From Brachypodius melanocephalos (Eukaryota; Chordata; Aves; Passeriformes; Pycnonotidae), in assembly GCA_013398615.1 (NCBI GenBank), contig VZSR01001459.1:7644687-7708686 (forward strand): a stretch of DNA of 64,000 nt, in the 5' to 3' direction. The first letter of the stretch is position 1. Each line of letters begins with the position of its first letter. The notes below the pieces were generated by a model that worked only from the letters and a program-made list of their open reading frames with translations, had not been told where the DNA came from and did not search any database. The position numbers and the translations under genes were made by a program. Of the stretch, positions 62,270-64,000 are shown in pieces.

Positions 62270-63319
62270 ATGCGTGTGTCAGATCGGGGCCACACTTTGT
62301 AGGAGGGGGGGAAAAAAACAGTAGTTCAAAAATGCTGCCTACTCAAATTGACAGAAAAGTGACCCCTGCACTTCATCAGAAATTCCTGCAGACTGACAAA
62401 ATAAAGGAGTTTGCTTTTATCACACACAGTAAGACTCATATGGAAAAATGGAAACACTACATCACTCGACCTTAGGTTGCCCCCTTTTCAACTGCAGATG
62501 AATATTATGTATAAAAATTGTAAATCAATTTGAGATGTATTAAAGGAGATTCTCTTTTTCTGTATTAAAGGTAATACCTTTTAATCTCAAGATTTATTTT
62601 GTAATGTCAAGTAAATGAGACAGACTTAATTTCTGTAACTGAATTTTGTTACTCTTAAGTCTCTTTAGCATCTCTCTGCGTGGTGTTCACAGAATTTCCT
62701 ACCCTTTGCTTTGCATCAGGAAATAATGAGCAAGCGGCACTTACCCAACACTGAGTCACAAATATTTGCCTACATTAACAGAGCATTAAAAGCCATTTTA
62801 AACAACTTAAGGAAATTGTGCTAGCCTTTGAACTGTGATTCACTGCTAGGAGAAATTAGGAAACTTTTCCTCTTCTAAAGGCAAAAATCAGCTGCTGTAA
62901 CCTCCTTGTAATATCATTAGGTCCTAGTGCAGATTTTCCTCTTACAGATCCTCACACAATAGATTCCTTTGCTTAATGAAACTACTTCTAAAATTTTCCT
63001 ACACTCAGTGTTAGGTACTTTGAAATTTCAATCCTTTCACATCCTTGAACTCTCATCAACATTTTTTTCCAGACTGTGTCAATAAAATTGATTACTTGCA
63101 GTTCTGAACTCTGTTCTGCACATGGAAATAAAACAATTTGTTTTAAAGTATTGTCTGAAGAAAGCAGAACTTCGCAATCACATCTCCAAGATCAAAAAAT
63201 AAAAAAAGAAGAAAGAGGGACAATCCAACCAAGCGAGCCTTGCCCATGAAAAGCAAAACTAAGAGAAACCTCTCCAGCAAACAAAAGAGAAGCAAGGTTC
63301 TGATTTCACGATTTTATCA

Positions 63320-63570
63320 CGGCAGCGACGCAGGCTCAATCCCCGACATCCCCACATCATCAGGCTGGCTGCTGTCCTCCTGATTGATGTATCTCCCTGT
63401 CGGATGCGCACGATCTTTTCGGATCATTAATGTGTTCATTAATTTGTTATCAATTGTGGCTCGCTGTACTCACAGCGCTCGGCGCCGCGGCTCGCGCGTG
63501 CCGCGGCAGCGCCGTGCAACCACACACGGACGGACCCCTGGCTCCCCGGTCGTAGAGATGCCTCATACCT
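63320..63570. promoter_or_regulatory. Candidate regulatory element with homeodomain-type sites
   Basis: TGATTGAT (63381-63388, PBX/HOX type) is followed by CATTAATGTGTTCATTAATT (63425-63444) and TATCAATT. A CpG-rich segment with GGCGCCGCGGCTCGCGCG (about 63481-63498) comes next. The combination of paired homeodomain cores with a small CpG cluster in AT-rich intron resembles developmental enhancers. No conservation data are available here. Confidence 0.3.
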
Positions 63571-64000
63571 ACAACCAATCTGTTGCTTTTACAAGTTTAA
63601 TCTCGGTATTAAGGAGCTGATTGTGGAACCATGTCGCTATAACATCTTCAACCCAGCTGTACATCATATAAACCGCTATAGGAGGGGGCAGTCTCCCATC
63701 ATTCCTGGCAGCAGCACATACCTTTAACTCTCTAATCTGTAATACTACAAAATACCGCTCTCATTTCTTCCCAAGCACAAGTGGACTACCAGCAAGGGTC
63801 CAACAGTGTTATTCCTAATTACCTTTTTTTCACTCTTGATCCTGTGGCGCTCATAATTAGTTACCTGGGGCTGCAATCCAATTTGAAGTGATGACAAGAA
63901 AGTGATCCATGAAAAAGTAATAAGTTAAATCCAATTTCAGCCTTCCTCTAATTAAATGCACATGGAACTAATGACTCAAACCCTACCATTTCAGTGATAA

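Larger units (their letters stand above)
33083..64000 (-). other. FOXP1: FOXP1 intron upstream of exon A (partial)
   Basis: This is about 31 kb of intron before the first coding exon seen here; its 5' end lies outside the window. I found no stretch encoding the FOXP1 N-terminus or the upstream polyglutamine exon, so those should lie beyond 64000. The human intron at this place is also very long as I recall it, which fits. Contents noted separately are a CpG island with a possible promoter near 44 kb, a CR1 fragment at 59.2 kb, a split MIR-like SINE at 46 kb, two old palindromic or dispersed repeats (35.2 and 51.9 kb), a GT microsatellite at 62.2 kb, several A or T tracts, a GC-rich patch at 51.1-51.85 kb and a CpG-rich patch with homeodomain-like sites at 63.3-63.6 kb. 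The remainder is AT-rich unique sequence in which I see no gene. Confidence 0.8.

Overview
This is vertebrate, almost certainly bird, nuclear DNA: a 64 kb piece from inside one large gene, FOXP1 (forkhead box P1), which is transcribed on the minus strand. The gene call rests on five exons that translate colinearly, with matching reading phases and consensus splice sites, into the glutamine-rich region and the first part of the C2H2 zinc finger of FOXP1. A bird origin is inferred from a typical avian CR1 LINE 3' fragment (59204-59355), a second degenerate CR1-like fragment (about 10275-10765) and the low overall density of interspersed repeats. The species cannot be named from the sequence.

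Reading in the direction of transcription (high to low coordinates): 64000-33083 is about 31 kb of intron. It holds a strong CpG island (about 43540-44460) that could be an internal promoter. Exon A is 33082-32945, exon B 31832-31743, exon C 26465-26312 (or from 26471), exon D 20196-19992 and exon E 4186-4082. The remaining 4081-1 is intron. The exons total about 692 coding bases (roughly 231 codons). The N-terminal coding exons lie beyond 64000. The rest of the zinc finger, the leucine zipper, the forkhead domain and the C-terminus lie before position 1.

The exons encode a glutamine-rich transcriptional repressor region (A-C), a serine/threonine-rich linker (D) and the zinc-finger start (E). 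All the rest is intron: microsatellites, homopolymer tracts, several old palindromic or dispersed repeats, a few CpG-rich patches, and stretches that look like candidate conserved regulatory elements. No second protein-coding gene, tRNA, rRNA or prokaryotic feature was recognised. The other open frames are short or lie in GC-rich low-complexity DNA and show no supportable protein signature.

The most interesting points are: the intronic CpG island with a minus-strand splice donor and an out-of-frame upstream ATG, which together would predict an N-terminally shortened FOXP1; tandem acceptors at exon C; a pair of related ancient repeats 21 kb apart; and a palindromic repeat about 75 bp beyond the exon E donor.
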